Assembly: GCA_012295275.1 (NCBI GenBank)
Contig: CM022672.1
Location: forward strand, 18,577,394-18,634,893
DNA length: 57,500 bases
Source of the DNA: Chrysomallon squamiferum
Taxonomy: Eukaryota > Mollusca > Gastropoda > Neomphalida > Peltospiridae
Reading direction: 5' to 3'
The notes beneath the pieces were generated by a model. The model saw only the letters and a program-made list of their open reading frames with translations. It was not told the DNA's origin and ran no database searches. This document shows, in pieces, positions 13,715-26,479 of the stretch (its first letter is position 1; every line of letters begins with the position of its first letter). Position numbers and translations under genes: made by a program.

Positions 13715-15713
13715 GTTCAAAAATCAAGTAAACGAAAACAGAATTTACGATAACAGTAATTAAGATCTGTATAATTTTTTTATTTCTGACAGTTTTAATT
13801 TAAATAATAAATATATAGCTTCAAAATATTCTGGGAATATTTTAATTTTTATTTCTGCTAGGACAACAATTGTATTGTTATTAAAGGGATTTTACTTTTT
13901 CAGATTTTAAAACATTTAATAAATGATAAAAAAGAAATGTAAATAAAATGACAATAAATAAATATAACTATATTTTAAAATTTAAACAATCTTTTAAAAA
14001 ATATATATATAAGATAAAATAAATGAATGAATGAATAAGTTTTAAATTATTTTGTTAATGCTCATTTAATATAAGCCAATAACGTTTTGGGAGAAACGTT
14101 TTTGCTCTTTAAATTTTGCTACCTTTCTTCACAATTTCACAGTTTCTATACCTTTGTTTCACTTGCCCACTAACCCAGACTTTGCACAGATCTATGTACA
14201 GCTAGAGTGGAAAAAAAAAAAAAAAAAAAAGGTTACATAAATTTAATTACGTTGAATATGGAGAGGAGGGTCCTTTTTTTCTTTGAGAATTAAAATAAAG
14301 ATGTAAATACCTTTATTACGAAAGATTCAGTTTTGTGATCTAATGTGTTCAGATATAGCAATAACTTTAAAAAAAAAAATAATAATAATAGAAGAAGCGT
14401 AAAATGAATAACGACTAAAAGATAAATAGTACAAAGATTAATAACGATAATTTTAAATTCAAGAATATCGCATTTATCATAATCTATCTATACTGCGTTA
14501 AAATGAATGTCCCAGTGCTGACAAAAAAGAAGAAAAAAAAAAAAAGCGTTGACCCTGTATATTGCTGGCAATGGATTGATGCAGCCTTTATTTCCAGGGT
14601 ATTTTCAAGGTGAGGTAAATCTCCAGCTTATCAAACTTTAGTCTTATTTTGTATTGCAGCACTTGGCGCTTCATTGCCTTTTTAGCCAGAGAACTTTTAA
14701 CACAGCCAGTTCAATGGGTCAGAAAACGATACACTCCATTTTCATTATGTAGGGAAAGATTATGATATATTGATATCTGTATTGGTTAGAGGATAGGGTA
14801 GTTTGATATAGCAAAAATATGCAAATATACAAGTAATGAAAGAAAGAAACTGATAAAGTATGTAAGTAATTAAAGCAGGTAAACGTTGATGCTGTCTGAG
14901 CTGTTATATCTAGCTTTGCATAGATGCTGTCATCTTTTTCTGTTCTGTTAAAATATTCTCTATTTTTTTTTTTTTTTTTTTTAATAAATTTTTCTTTTCA
15001 CTTTTCAGTGAACATTGTCAAGCTCGATTAACATTCGTTCTCTTCAACATGATTTTGTTTTTAAATATTTTTTTATATATACTTAATGTCTTTGTTAAAA
15101 AAAAAAAAAAGACACGACAACACGATGAATACATACTTTATTACGTTATAATTTATTATTTTATTAATTTATTTTATTTTATTTTTCAAAAATCGTGTTT
15201 TGGAAGAACTAATACAATACCGACCATTTGATATTTGGGGGATGGATTTATCTAGAAAGATTGGCTTGATAATAGATTTTACGTAATTCATTAGTATTTA
15301 GAAGACAATCCCTTTTTATACTGTCTACCCCCAAAAACGCTCAAAAGGCTTTGATTTCATTCGCTTTTATATTCTGTTGGCATTCCTTGCTTCCTTGAAT
15401 TTACCCACATCAACATACTGATTAAAAAAAAATTGACATTTACCATGCATAGTGTCACAAGTTTGCCCATCCTTTCTATCCCTTGATAATTAAATGATCG
15501 GTAAATTTTTTATTATATAATCTGAAAAGCACTTTTGTTACGTTTGAATCTGATTTTGCATATTATATGGTAAATACGTTAAATAAATTTACATAAATAC
15601 CATCATGTGTCGTAAGTAGACAGATACATATGCACGCAAACACACATATTCACACGCATACGTATAAAATTATGTATTTGTTCAGTGTGTGTGTGTGTGT
15701 GCGTGTATGTATG

Positions 15714-15744
<31 letters not shown>

Positions 15745-16303
15745 TGTATTTTTTATAAAATGTTAAACTGATATCTTCACATAATTACTTTTGTATTATA
15801 TATATATATATTTTTTAATATCTTTTAATATATTTTAATACATAAAATATATATAGCATATTAACTATTATATTAGATATAACTTGCTTATAAATTTATT
15901 TGTATGTTTAAATGTTTACTTTGTTAAATACATTTGTTATAACGAAAGTAATGTTTTTTGACATTCATTTACATTTAATATTTTATAACGATGACTATCA
16001 AACTTATTTGGCTAAAAATTTAAACATTTCATTCTGTTATTGTGATATTTTTATTATTAATTTGTTTATATGTTTCATCATGATTGTTTTTATTATACTG
16101 AGAATTATTCATGTTATAACTCTGAACACACCAAAGATACGTTTTATCATTTTACTTTTGGTTTATTTTCCTATAGGCATTCACTATGATTGATCAAAAT
16201 CGTGATGGCATCATCGATATTGAAGATCTTAAAGACATGTACTCAAATCTTGGTATGTGACAGTCTCAGATATATGTATAATCTGAACAAAATTAATAAT
16301 AAC

Positions 16304-16358
<55 letters not shown>

Positions 16359-17141
16359 GCAGTATGTATAAAAATATATACTGACCAACGATATAATTTT
16401 CGCTATTCGTTTAACATATCATCCTAATTTAGTTAATTTCACTTTAATTACAAACAAAATATATATTGCTGCACACGATTGGTTCATTGTACTCCTGTAA
16501 ATATAACACACCATCTGATTGGTTGATTTTCAGGAAGGATTCCACCTGACGATGAGCTAAAGGAGATGTTGGCGGAAGCGCCTGGTCCACTGAACTTCAC
16601 GATGTTTTTGAACTTGTTTGGTGAAAAATTGAGCGGTAAGTTTGTAGTAGAGTTTGAGGAATATTTTGTGTGCGTGCACCAGCTGGTATTTTTCTTTGAT
16701 ACGCAAAAATCACATAATTAATTACACGACATTCAATAACCACTAATATTTAAAACTTGTTGAAGTGCGGTCTCTTCTCTGTTGTTATGGTTTTAATCTT
16801 TATTGTTATAGGTGTGATCTACATTTTTATTTTATATTTCTAATCTGTGTTCCTTTATTTCTTCCGGTCTGATTTTTGTTCTTGTGGCTATAGGCGAAAA
16901 CGTAATTTTTTTTCTTTCTTTCTTTTTTTGTTTCTTTGGGGTTTTTTTTTTTTTTTTTGTTTGTTTTTTTTTATTTATTTTTTATTTATTTATTTTATTT
17001 TAATTAAAATATAAATTGATTTTTCTCCTTACTTGTAGGTACTGATCCAGAAGACACCATCAGAAATGCATTCGCCATGTTTGACGAAGCTGGAAAAGGC
17101 TACCTCCCAGAAGAATAGTAAATTTCATTTTAAACATAATG

Positions 17142-17179
<38 letters not shown>

Positions 17180-17750
17180 GTCAATGTTGATGATGATGAT
17201 GATGATATGATAACAAAGGCATAATAAGAGTTTGATAACATTTAAAATATATATATTGTCTTTTGAATTAATGCCAAATGCAGATTATCTGATTACCTAT
17301 AACTTTTAATTACATTTAATTAGTTACTGAAAGTTTAATATTAATGTAGAAACTCTTGAATCAGGACATAATTATATTAATTTCCGAAAAGAGAAAAGAA
17401 AAGATTTTCATTAATGTAAGCTCTTGAAATTATAGTGATTTCCTTAGCATCATGTTTGACTTACTAATGTAAATAATTTCTGTTTCGTTTTTCAGCATCA
17501 AGGACTTGCTAACAAATATGGGTGATAACTTTACACAGGATGAAGTAAGTTAATATACAAGTTATCTCTATTCAAAAAGTATTTTCTAATGGATGATCTT
17601 ATTACTAATTATTATCTGAAATTTTACAGTTAGGTTTTTTTTTTTTTTTTTTAATTATGATACATGACACTGAAGCAGATGTACTTGAAAGTTAACTTTA
17701 GTAATATATAAATCTAACTGGTATTTGAATACCAAATTATTTTCATTTTT

Positions 17751-17783
<33 letters not shown>

Positions 17784-17974
17784 TTGTTGTTGTTGTATTA
17801 AACCATGTCCCTGAACTAAAGACTAGTCAATGGCAAGGATACACAATATGTCTCTGCTTTTTTTTTTTTATTATTATTTATTTTGTTATATTATATTATT
17901 ATATTATTATATTTTTTAATTATTATTTATATATGTTATATTATATTATTATAGCTCTATTATATTTCTATGAC

Positions 17975-18013
<39 letters not shown>

Positions 18014-18130
18014 TTGTGTTTCCAGCTTAGACAAACGTGGAAAGAGGCACCTATAGAAAAGGGACAGTTTGACTATAACGCCTTCGTCTCACTGCTTAAG
18101 GGTAAACAGGCTGAAGAAGAGGTCGCATAA
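10418..18130 (+). CDS. Myosin regulatory light chain, with alternative second exons
   Basis: Regulatory (phosphorylatable) light chain of muscle myosin II; it binds the lever arm of the heavy chain and controls motor activity. Coding exons: 10418-10429 (MAEE), then one of 13164-13247 or 13319-13414, then 16177-16252, 16534-16635, 17039-17117, 17496-17544 and 18026-18130 (stop TAA). Phases agree throughout (0,0,1,1,2,0). Predicted length is 168 or 172 residues, normal for the family. The first EF-hand has the loop [12 protein letters not shown] with the canonical D/N/D/D ligands. Other family signatures are [28 protein letters not shown] and MGDNF. The 5'UTR is interrupted by the acceptor at 10410. 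The neighbours are unrelated. The family assignment is certain; whether the gene is a striated, smooth or dual-purpose light chain depends on which second exon is used. Confidence 0.95.
10430..13163 (+). other. Intron of the myosin light chain gene
   Basis: No exon is recognisable. TTA tracts lie at about 10567-10630 and 11845-11990. A patch of ordinary complexity at 11160-11600 and a 70-codon open frame near 12383-12595 match no known family. The frame has an acceptor-like TTGTTACAG upstream but no persuasive donor. Confidence 0.5.
10448..10465. repeat. Perfect 18-bp palindrome with a GCATGC core
   Basis: TAATACGCATGCGTATTA equals its own reverse complement. It lies 18 bp inside the intron after the 4-codon exon. 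The core resembles an NRF1 half-palindrome but lacks the flanking G/C of the full consensus. Confidence 0.8.
13164..13247 (+). CDS. Alternative exon 2a of the myosin regulatory light chain
   Basis: This 84-nt, phase 0-0 exon has an acceptor after TTAATTAG and a donor GAG|GTATGA. It encodes 28 residues: a basic stretch, a HASNVFAKL phosphorylation-type segment and MMQEMKE, the start of helix A. It keeps the serine that is the usual MLCK target but has alanine at the preceding threonine position. The KL/QEMKE part resembles adductor-muscle (scallop-type) light chains. It joins directly to the AFTMIDQ exon and is a complete substitute for exon 2b. Confidence 0.9.
13319..13414 (+). CDS. Alternative exon 2b of the myosin regulatory light chain
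   Basis: This 96-nt, phase 0-0 exon has an acceptor after TTTTTCAG and a donor GAG|GTGTGC. It encodes 32 residues with the hallmark smooth/nonmuscle phosphorylation site [14 protein letters not shown] (adjacent Thr-Ser) and QVQEFKE. Use of 2a or 2b would swap the regulatory N-terminus while leaving the EF-hand body unchanged. Including both would stay in frame but would duplicate the phosphorylation segment and helix-A start, which no family member I know has. Confidence 0.9.
13415..16176 (+). other. Intron of the myosin light chain gene
   Basis: AT-rich, with poly-A and poly-T runs and a GTAT tetranucleotide tract (about 15705-15743). I looked for a third copy of the phosphorylation exon between 13415 and 15000 and found none. 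Confidence 0.5.
16297..16358. repeat. AAT microsatellite in an intron
   Basis: A long AAT run just downstream of the EF-hand exon. The poly-Asn frame is an artefact. Similar AAT/TTA tracts lie at about 17140-17178 and 17966-18009 in later introns. Confidence 0.95.
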
Positions 18131-19470
18131 GACGGCATCCAGTCTAGGAGCCTACCCACACCACTCCCCTTTGAATCTCTCCAAACGCGTCGAGGTCTGG
18201 TTTCATCCTGGTCCCGTGAATCGCGTCGACTTGTCCACACCAGGCATCAACTACTGGACTGGAAGACTGCCATTCACGGATTGGGGCCTCAAAAGTGGAA
18301 GGAAAAAGTCAAAAAAGAAAAAAGAAAAAAAAAAAGGATATGTAAAAAAAAAAGAAGCCAAAATATATATATATATATAGATAGATAGATAGATAGTTGT
18401 AATGAGAAAGAAATAACAGTAATAAAGAAATATATATATTTTTTAGATGATAAAAAAAACCTAAGAAAAGCAACGTATTATTATTTACCGTTGGAAATGA
18501 GATTCAAAGGCGACTGGTGTGACTCTTTGTAGTTTCACACTCTTTCAATGAAAATTGAGACCTAGCGGGCCAAAGAGTGTATCGCATTCCATTTCTGCTT
18601 GGACAAAAAATTTTAACATTTGCTGCATACTCAGAGAATCAGAGCGCGAAGAAGCGGGTCCGACGAGCGCTCTAAAGTCACAGGTTGCTGTTGGTTTCAT
18701 CGAAGTTTGGCTCTGGGCTCTGACTGGTATATTTTTGGAAAACACTAGCCTTCAGAAATACGTTACAGAGGTGTTGTTACGGCAACAGCTAGGACTAGGT
18801 TCCAGCGCTGTTCTGCAGCAACCCTCGCAAAATCTGTTGGCCCGGTAGGTTTCGATAATAATCTAAAAAAAAAAAAAAAAACCGGTTAGTACTGAAATCG
18901 GAACCGGTCCAATAATTTCCCCCCATCCTTCTATCCTTAATACACCACTATACGATTTGCAGTTTACTGGTTTCTACTACCATTATGACATATAGAATAT
19001 TTATATTTTATTTATTTTTTAGATTTCACAGTCTATTATTAACCGCAATTCAGTTATCATTTTTTTTTTTTTTTTTTTTTTTTTTTAAGTGAAGGGGTTG
19101 GGAGCGGGTGGCATTTAATAATAATTTAAAAACGCAATACTATATATCCCAGGTCGTCTCAGTTATTTTAATTTTATTATTATTATTATTATTATTTTTT
19201 TTTTTTTTTTTTTTTTTTGTATGTGTATATTATTTGTTACGGTGTCTGACCTGTCGTCATATAAAACTCCAGTGAGGGTAATATATATATACAACATCGG
19301 CCGGGCGGTGTGTGTGCTTGACTGATTGTACAAGTAGAGCAAGTACTTGGTCTACTGGGGACATTGTGTCTCTTTGCATGTTTTCAACCTGATGTGGATT
19401 GTTTTTTTTTTTTTTTTTTTTCTGTGTCTTATTTATTTAATAAAACCTCTGTGCACAGAGAATCAGTGCG
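18131..19470 (+). other. Probable 3'UTR of the myosin light chain gene
   Basis: No further coding exon follows the TAA. Two AATAAA signals are present, at 18421-18426 and 19439-19444. The second is followed by a GT-rich stretch typical of a downstream element. The patch at 18500-18850 has open frames on both strands with no family resemblance and is most simply 3'UTR or downstream DNA. Confidence 0.45.
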
Positions 19471-19524
19471 TGTTTGTTGTGTATTTTAATTAATTAATTT
19501 AATTACGCGGTTACTGGTTTCTTA

Positions 19525-19566
<42 letters not shown>

Positions 19567-20271
19567 CGATTATGCATTTCGGGTCGCTGCGAAAATGATT
19601 TTTAAACTTTCGAAACGAAATAATACGAAATCTAATTTATTTTGAGAATTCGAAACAAAACTCTTAATAATAGCCAGCTTCTAAAAATGTACTCGCGTCA
19701 CCAGCATTAAACTTTAAATGGAACAAAAAAAAAAAAAAAATAAACAACAACAAATAAACAACATAATGGGAGACAAGTGCAAACAAATGTGTATTTTCAT
19801 TATGCTGACTAGTACTGATAGCTGACTGTCAGACGCTAATTAGACACCTTATGTCTACGCAACTCCTAAAGAAAACGTGTGTGTGTGTGTGTGTGTGTGT
19901 TTACTTAATAAGTTGCTTCACTGCCGGTTTGTTTATTTATTTATTTATTTTGTAATAAATCTCTCATGTCACTGGTTTATAGATTTAGTACGTTTTATAA
20001 ATTGTTATTATACCGCGTACACACTTATTAACTGGCAAAAGGCATCCGACATTTTTCTTCTTGAAAATTCTTGCATTTGATGATAATTATTTTATGTCGT
20101 TTAACTTCTGATGTGTACAAAAATTATAACCACAACCTTTTTTTTTTCAGAAAATATTTATTTATTCAAATAAGATATCAAAAAGATTATCTCTCAAAAA
20201 CTTTTTTTAAAGTTTTTGTTCAACATAATTATAATTAATAATTTTAAAAATGTTCTGGTACAAATATTTCA

Positions 20272-20302
<31 letters not shown>

Positions 20303-20388
20303 TAATAATAATAATAATCATAATCATAATCATAATCATAATCATAATAATGATGATGATGATGATGATAATTGCATCTGTGAAAGAC
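19470..20388. other. Convergent intergenic stretch
   Basis: The stretch lies between the 3' ends of the light-chain gene (+) and the regulator locus (-). It contains poly-T runs, a short TG tract (about 19878-19901), and AAT then AATCAT tracts at about 20270-20370. No gene is seen. Confidence 0.6.
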
Positions 20389-20873
20389 CTACGGCCTCTC
20401 CTTACAACGAGATTTTTCGTGAGACCGTAGTCCCCATCTAGACGAGAACTTCTTCCCACAGACTCTGCAGTTCAGTTTCTCCGAGTGCAGACGCACGTGA
20501 ATGGCCAGCTCGTGCTTGTCTGAAAATCGGCACGGACACAGATGACATCTAAAAAGTCTCCGCTGTGACGTCTGTAGTGTCTTTTCAGGTTCGGCAACAG
20601 ATTTGTCTGGTAACTGCACAAATTACACCTGTGCAAGGCTCTGGGTCTGTATGCGACATCATAACTCTGCTGTTTGAACAAAACCGTCAGTTGTTGTTTA
20701 CCCTCTAGTCCAACGGGATTGCTTTCCCGTTGGTGATACTCGAAGAACTCGCCAGGGTCACGTGGCTTTTGACAGTACGTCGCGTCCCTGCGCGGGGAGA
20801 TGATACTACTTCCGGTTGACTCTTCTTTGTCATTGAAAACATTTTCGTCACAAACGAAGGAAGCATTCCATTT
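20389..20873 (-). CDS. Alternative 3' exon 3: C2H2 zinc-finger tail with an apparent frameshift
   Basis: It starts in phase 0 after TTATTTTAG. After an acidic linker the frame encodes one C2H2 finger (RCNLCSYQTNLLPNLKRH then YRRH). It then runs off frame through the linker and stops at 20472. The next frame over continues with two more finger-like units (FRCHLCPCRFSDKHELAIHV, then NCRVCGKKFSSRWGLRSH) and a TAG stop at 20389-20391. The break falls at an A5 run (20551-20555 on the plus strand), where one extra base would give a normal inter-finger linker. It is either an assembly error in a homopolymer or a real lesion; the three intact finger motifs favour an error. If intact, the tail has 161 residues. 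Confidence 0.7.
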
Positions 20874-21128
20874 CTAAAATAAATAAATAAATAAATAATA
20901 GAAAGAAAAAAAAAAGTGTTTAAATAATAATTTTATTAATTGGTTAATTACGAATCTAAACATATTTTCATGTTAACTGCTTCACACAGATAAATGGCTG
21001 GGAAAGATCTCGCAAACTGATGACATCACTGAAACGAGCAATATATCCAGATGACCCAGCTGTTTTTTCGTTAAATTCTCGCTTCCATATTATTTCATTT
21101 TGTGATATATGCGTGTTTGTCTCTATAT

Positions 21129-21174
<46 letters not shown>

Positions 21175-21994
21175 TCTTCGCTTCAGCTTCTGAAATTTGT
21201 TTATCTCGTGGTCATGTAATGTTTATTCTAAACCAGCTTTAAAAACTTAAATAAATAAATGATGAAAACAAATATTTAAAATACAGATTTTGTAATCAGA
21301 GCTTCACAAAATTTCCTTTATACCATTTCTAATTTCTGCTATTTTAAATGCCAAAGGTTAATAAGATTTGACGTTTTATTACACAATCAACTAAAGTTAC
21401 ATTATCAAATATATTTATCTGTATGAATGTACGTTTGATCATTTGTTGGTGAGTATGTGTATGAAAGAAAGCATATCGTAAAACATAAAGCTGTTTATGT
21501 AATAAATAAAAATGCAATAAATCATAGTCTTATTAGATACGTAGAGTATAGAAAATAAATAAGTAAATAAATAATAATAAATGAAGCCTTTTTGTTAAAG
21601 AACAAACAATTCTGGTGTATACAGTGAACCTTTAAGAGAAGATAATTATTACTGAAAACAAAACATTCTTCAGTGAATTTGCACAAAAAAGTGGGTGAAA
21701 TGAAAACAAAACCTTTAGCATAATACTTGTGAATATAATCTTCTTTTAAGATACTGTTTAAACTTTAAAAAAAAAAAAAAAAAAAAAACAACAACACACA
21801 AGCAAAACATTAACAAAATGTAGTTTGCTACGGTTTGATCCTGTTATCTATAGCGTCCTAGCACCGTCTTTTATTCACAAAGATCAGTCAACTTGGGGAA
21901 AAAAACATTTCTTTATTACCAGTAATTTCTTCTTTTTTCTTTCTTTTCTTTCATTATCATTATTTTATCTGTTCTATTCTATTCATTTCTGTTC

Positions 21995-22047
<53 letters not shown>

Positions 22048-23027
22048 AAAACAAATTATTTATTCATTATAAAAACAAATTATTTATTCATTATAAAAAA
22101 AAAATTTAACTTGTTTTTTTCTGATTATAAAATATTCAACGTTGGTGATGTTTCAAATAAAGATACTGTATTTATTTACTGACAGTAATAACAACAGTAC
22201 TAACAGAAAACAAATCATAAACAATCACTAAATATAATAATTATTTTTTATTAACATTCAGGTTATAAAATTATAAAATAGAGATAAGCACAGTAATATA
22301 GATATTACTATTATTAGTATAATAGATAAGCCATATATTTCAGCTACTTTTTTTTTTATAAATCTTGTTATTCAATATTAGACATGCACAAGTCTTGGCT
22401 GGCCTTTACTTCATTCCATAATTATTTTTGCAACGAACTCTTCGTAATTTCAATATCGTGTCGCAATCGACATCGACGTATGAAATTAATCGAAGCGTGG
22501 AAATCTGAAAAGCCGAACTTCTGAGCGATCTCTTTCGCTTTGGCACCGATGGCGCTCATGGTAACACACTCTCCATTTTCATTCGCTTTCTTATACCACG
22601 AATAGAGCGCCTCTTCCAGCGTCCCGTACACAGACGGTTTGCTGCATTTCTTGGACGCACTCTGGATGTTGGAATATGCCGTCATTACCTCACTTCTTTT
22701 ATTAAGTATTGAGATCAGCGTGCTGCGTGGTATGCCGTATTCCCTGGCTATTTCGGCTTTGGTCTTCTTGCCCAGGTCTGCGATTTCAATCAGAAGATAT
22801 TTCGTTTCGAAGTCGAGCGTCTTGCGTTTGTTTGTCTTCCTCGGAGTTTTCTTTGAACTGACGTTTCGGGGTTCGGAACGATAACCGGGCTGGGGTGCAT
22901 TGCTGGTTTCCTGTTCAATTAAAAACAGTTTATTTTTTATTCCTCGGAAGAACTCAAGATGAAAGTTTTTGTTCGGTACAGATCAATTGAAATAATTTCT
23001 GTTGTTTCTGTTACTTAAGATATGTAA

Positions 23028-23063
<36 letters not shown>

Positions 23064-23154
23064 TAAAAACAAATTCAATGTTTTAGAAGCAGATAACAAA
23101 AGGAATGCAAGCATACAAAATGTATATCAAGTAAAGTATGTACAGCAACTAAAC

Positions 23155-23189
<35 letters not shown>

Positions 23190-23591
23190 TAATAATAGTA
23201 ATAATAATAATATGTTAAATAGGAAACAATTATGTGCATATTAACAATCCACATGCTTTTAAATAACAACAACAACAGCAACAACAACAATAATAATAAT
23301 AGTGTTACACAGGAAACAATTATGTGTATATTAAAAATCCACATCTTTTAAAAAACAATAACAACAACAATAATAATAATAATAGTAACTGAAGAATAAT
23401 AATGATGATGATTAAATAATAAAAAATAACATACTAAAAGTCCAGGAAATTTATCATGTGAATAAGTTGTTCTAGTTATTTCTGGTTTTAAAACATGATC
23501 TCATTCATCAGTTTAAAAATAAATGTGGGAAAATAAATTTTGAACCTATGTTGGATACAATTTGTTATTTAGATTCTTTTGAAAGTAAGAT

Positions 23592-23623
<32 letters not shown>

Positions 23624-26437
23624 GCATACATTAATTAATTTCCTAAACTCAACATATGTTATAATAAACTGATTAAAATATAAACTAGTATTTGACAAAT
23701 GTACCTAAATAATCTGTGTTTTCTCAAAGTTTAAAATAGAGCATAATATCTTAATTTGACAGTACAATGTATATGATTCTGTTCAAATTACAGTTATCAA
23801 GCATTCTACCTGAACTGAAAAAATAACTAAAATGACTAATTTTGGTGCATTACGATACAGAACGAGGAAGCAAAACAAACAAGTGATCACAAGAATTAGC
23901 ACTCGAAATTAAAGCACAAGATTTTGTTATGTTGTGTAAGTGGGTTTGAATGCTGGGTAAGAGTTTTCCCAGTGGGCTTGAAGTAAGCACTTTCTGTATT
24001 AGACTCCACTGTTTATTTCCTATTTCAGATGGAGTTAAATATGACAAATTTTAATCAATGGTTATATAGTGTCACACACACAGCTACCATACAGACAATA
24101 ATACTATTATTAACAGCTGAAATACACAGGCTCCATGCAATATGGTGTGAACTTTTATATGTATCTTCCTAAAGGTTGGAACAACAATAACAACAACCAG
24201 GATGATGATGATATCTGTTCCAGACAACATCACAGGAAGCTTTATCAAAAATACCACAAATGTAAGTTTGTCAAATATAATTAATTTAAAATGATAATTT
24301 TTCTTCCCGTTTTTAGTTTAAAAAAAAAAAAAAAAAAAAGGAAAAAACATAGGAAGGAAATGAAAGGACTGATCCAGATACTGACCTATTTTTTCTTTAC
24401 TAACAGGATGCCATGTCGTGCTTTGAACTTGTTAATGTATCCTATGCTGGGATGAAAGTCTTTATGTCCCAGTTCTTGTGCTAACTCACGGGCTTTGGTC
24501 ACCATCATCTGACCAGTTATATACAGCCCATGTCTGACTGCCTCGCAGTACCAGCTGTACAGTTTGTCCTCTAGATGCGAATACTGTGATTTGCACAGGC
24601 GCTGACGATGTGGTGCAAATGAACAACTTTCCCACGCTGTAATGACCGTCTGCTTATTCTTCATGATTGTGCTCAGGGTGTTGGGTAAAATGCCAAACTC
24701 ACGTGCAATAAGACTTTTCTTTTTCACTCCTGCCTCAACCATGCGAATAAGTCGATACTTAGTCTCTATGTTTAGCAGTTTGCAGACCCTCTTTGGTTTC
24801 AAAGTGCAAGATACCGGGGTCATGCAAGGCTTTCGAATGGCTGTTCCTTGCAGGTATATTTCCTCCTTCTCCTGTGTAATAAAGACAGAATGATTTGGAT
24901 GTTGTTGGGTTTTTTTTGTTTTGTTGTTTGTTTGTTTGTTGTTGTTTTTTTTCAAGAAAGAAAGAAAAAAATAGCATATGAAAAAGATCATTTTAACTTG
25001 ATCATAGAAAAATATAAATTACACCAATTTTAATAATATTTGGCTTGATCATTTTAGCTACAGAATATAAAACTATTTAATTTAAGAATGGATCATGCTG
25101 ATACTGTACCAGGATCACTGCTACAGCTACAACAATTTCCTTCAAGGTAAATAGTATTTACATTGTTTATTCATATACCACTGGCATACCATTTTTCTAT
25201 AGCAATTTTCTGAATGCTCTACTTTCTAATCAATGCTACATCAAATACCATAGAGAAAGATAAAAAGAAAAAAAGTGAGGGACAGACAGACATTGAGATC
25301 CATTTGCACCAATATTCATTTTATACTAAACAATTAACTGAAAAATACAGCAGTACTTTCTTAAATAATAAACTGCAGTAAAATGCACTTAAACTGATTC
25401 TTATTTGTAGGAGATTTATTTATTTATGGTAAACTTGTGTACACAAAGAACTGGATGACTGACAGTGCAGATGTCACAAGAGAAACATCAATAATGTACA
25501 TTCAAGTTGCCTCAAACCTCTTTGACTTAAGTGCATTTTACTTTACATAAATTAAACATAAAACACATGCCAGACTTGTTTAATTATGGCACTGAGTAGA
25601 AATTCTAAATCATACTCAGGTTTCTTTTGTACACTCCACATTTTATTCACTGATGAAAAATGTCTAAGGAAATTTTCTTGACTAAATTTAGTCACTATTA
25701 AATATTTTCTAGAAAAATTTCTGGTGCTGTAATGTTAAACATTTGTTAAACAACAAATATTTAAAATGGATGGTTATTAATGTTGTTATATCATTCATTA
25801 ACTGTAATACTGTACGCTCTATTTCTGTAGACTCAGTAAATGTAGGTAATATGCATCTCACTGATGCCTGAGATAAAGCTTATTTACAACAAAAAATTTC
25901 TTTTACTTGATTTAAAAAAAATTCCTTTATCAGCTTTGCACAAAACATAAAAATAAAAACACACACTTAGTATATCAAAAAGAAGAAAAAAAGAAAATAT
26001 GCAGCAATATTTTAAAATGCTACTAGGATAATATATGATAAAAACTTTAAATCTTGTTAGCATAATGATGAATGGTTTTTGTTCATCATTAAAATGTCTA
26101 ACAAAAAAAGGTGATATAATAATTATACTCCTGTTCATCAGCAGTGATGTTACACATACTCAAGTCAAGCACATATCAATTTACAACTCATGTTTTGTGG
26201 GGTTATTAAATTTGTATTTATAATCAATATGGCTTAATTCAACCACCTGATAACACTTGATTATATTATAAAAACAAATAGCCCAGTTTATTTTGGTTTA
26301 ATGAATACTCTTTCAAGACAGAGAAAACCCATAATATTTTTATGATGAATTTAACATGAGAATATGTTTAATGTTTTGATCTTTGTTGTGAAGAAGAGAA
26401 ATTTTTCTGTTTTATGAAATTATTAAAAAAAGGAAAA

Positions 26438-26479
<42 letters not shown>

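Noticed and set aside
18545-18848. 97-codon plus and 66-codon minus frames after the light-chain stop
   Set aside because: Both strands are open over the same bases with no family match; most simply 3'UTR or downstream DNA.
22043-22105. 24-bp direct repeats considered as a CRISPR-like array
   Set aside because: Units are directly adjacent with no spacers, in eukaryotic intron DNA; a plain tandem repeat.
22422-24871. HTH exons as fragments of an active pogo/Tigger transposon
   Set aside because: No DDE domain, no terminal inverted repeats, clean splice acceptors in matching phase, and a stop after the HTH in both copies; a host exon fits better.
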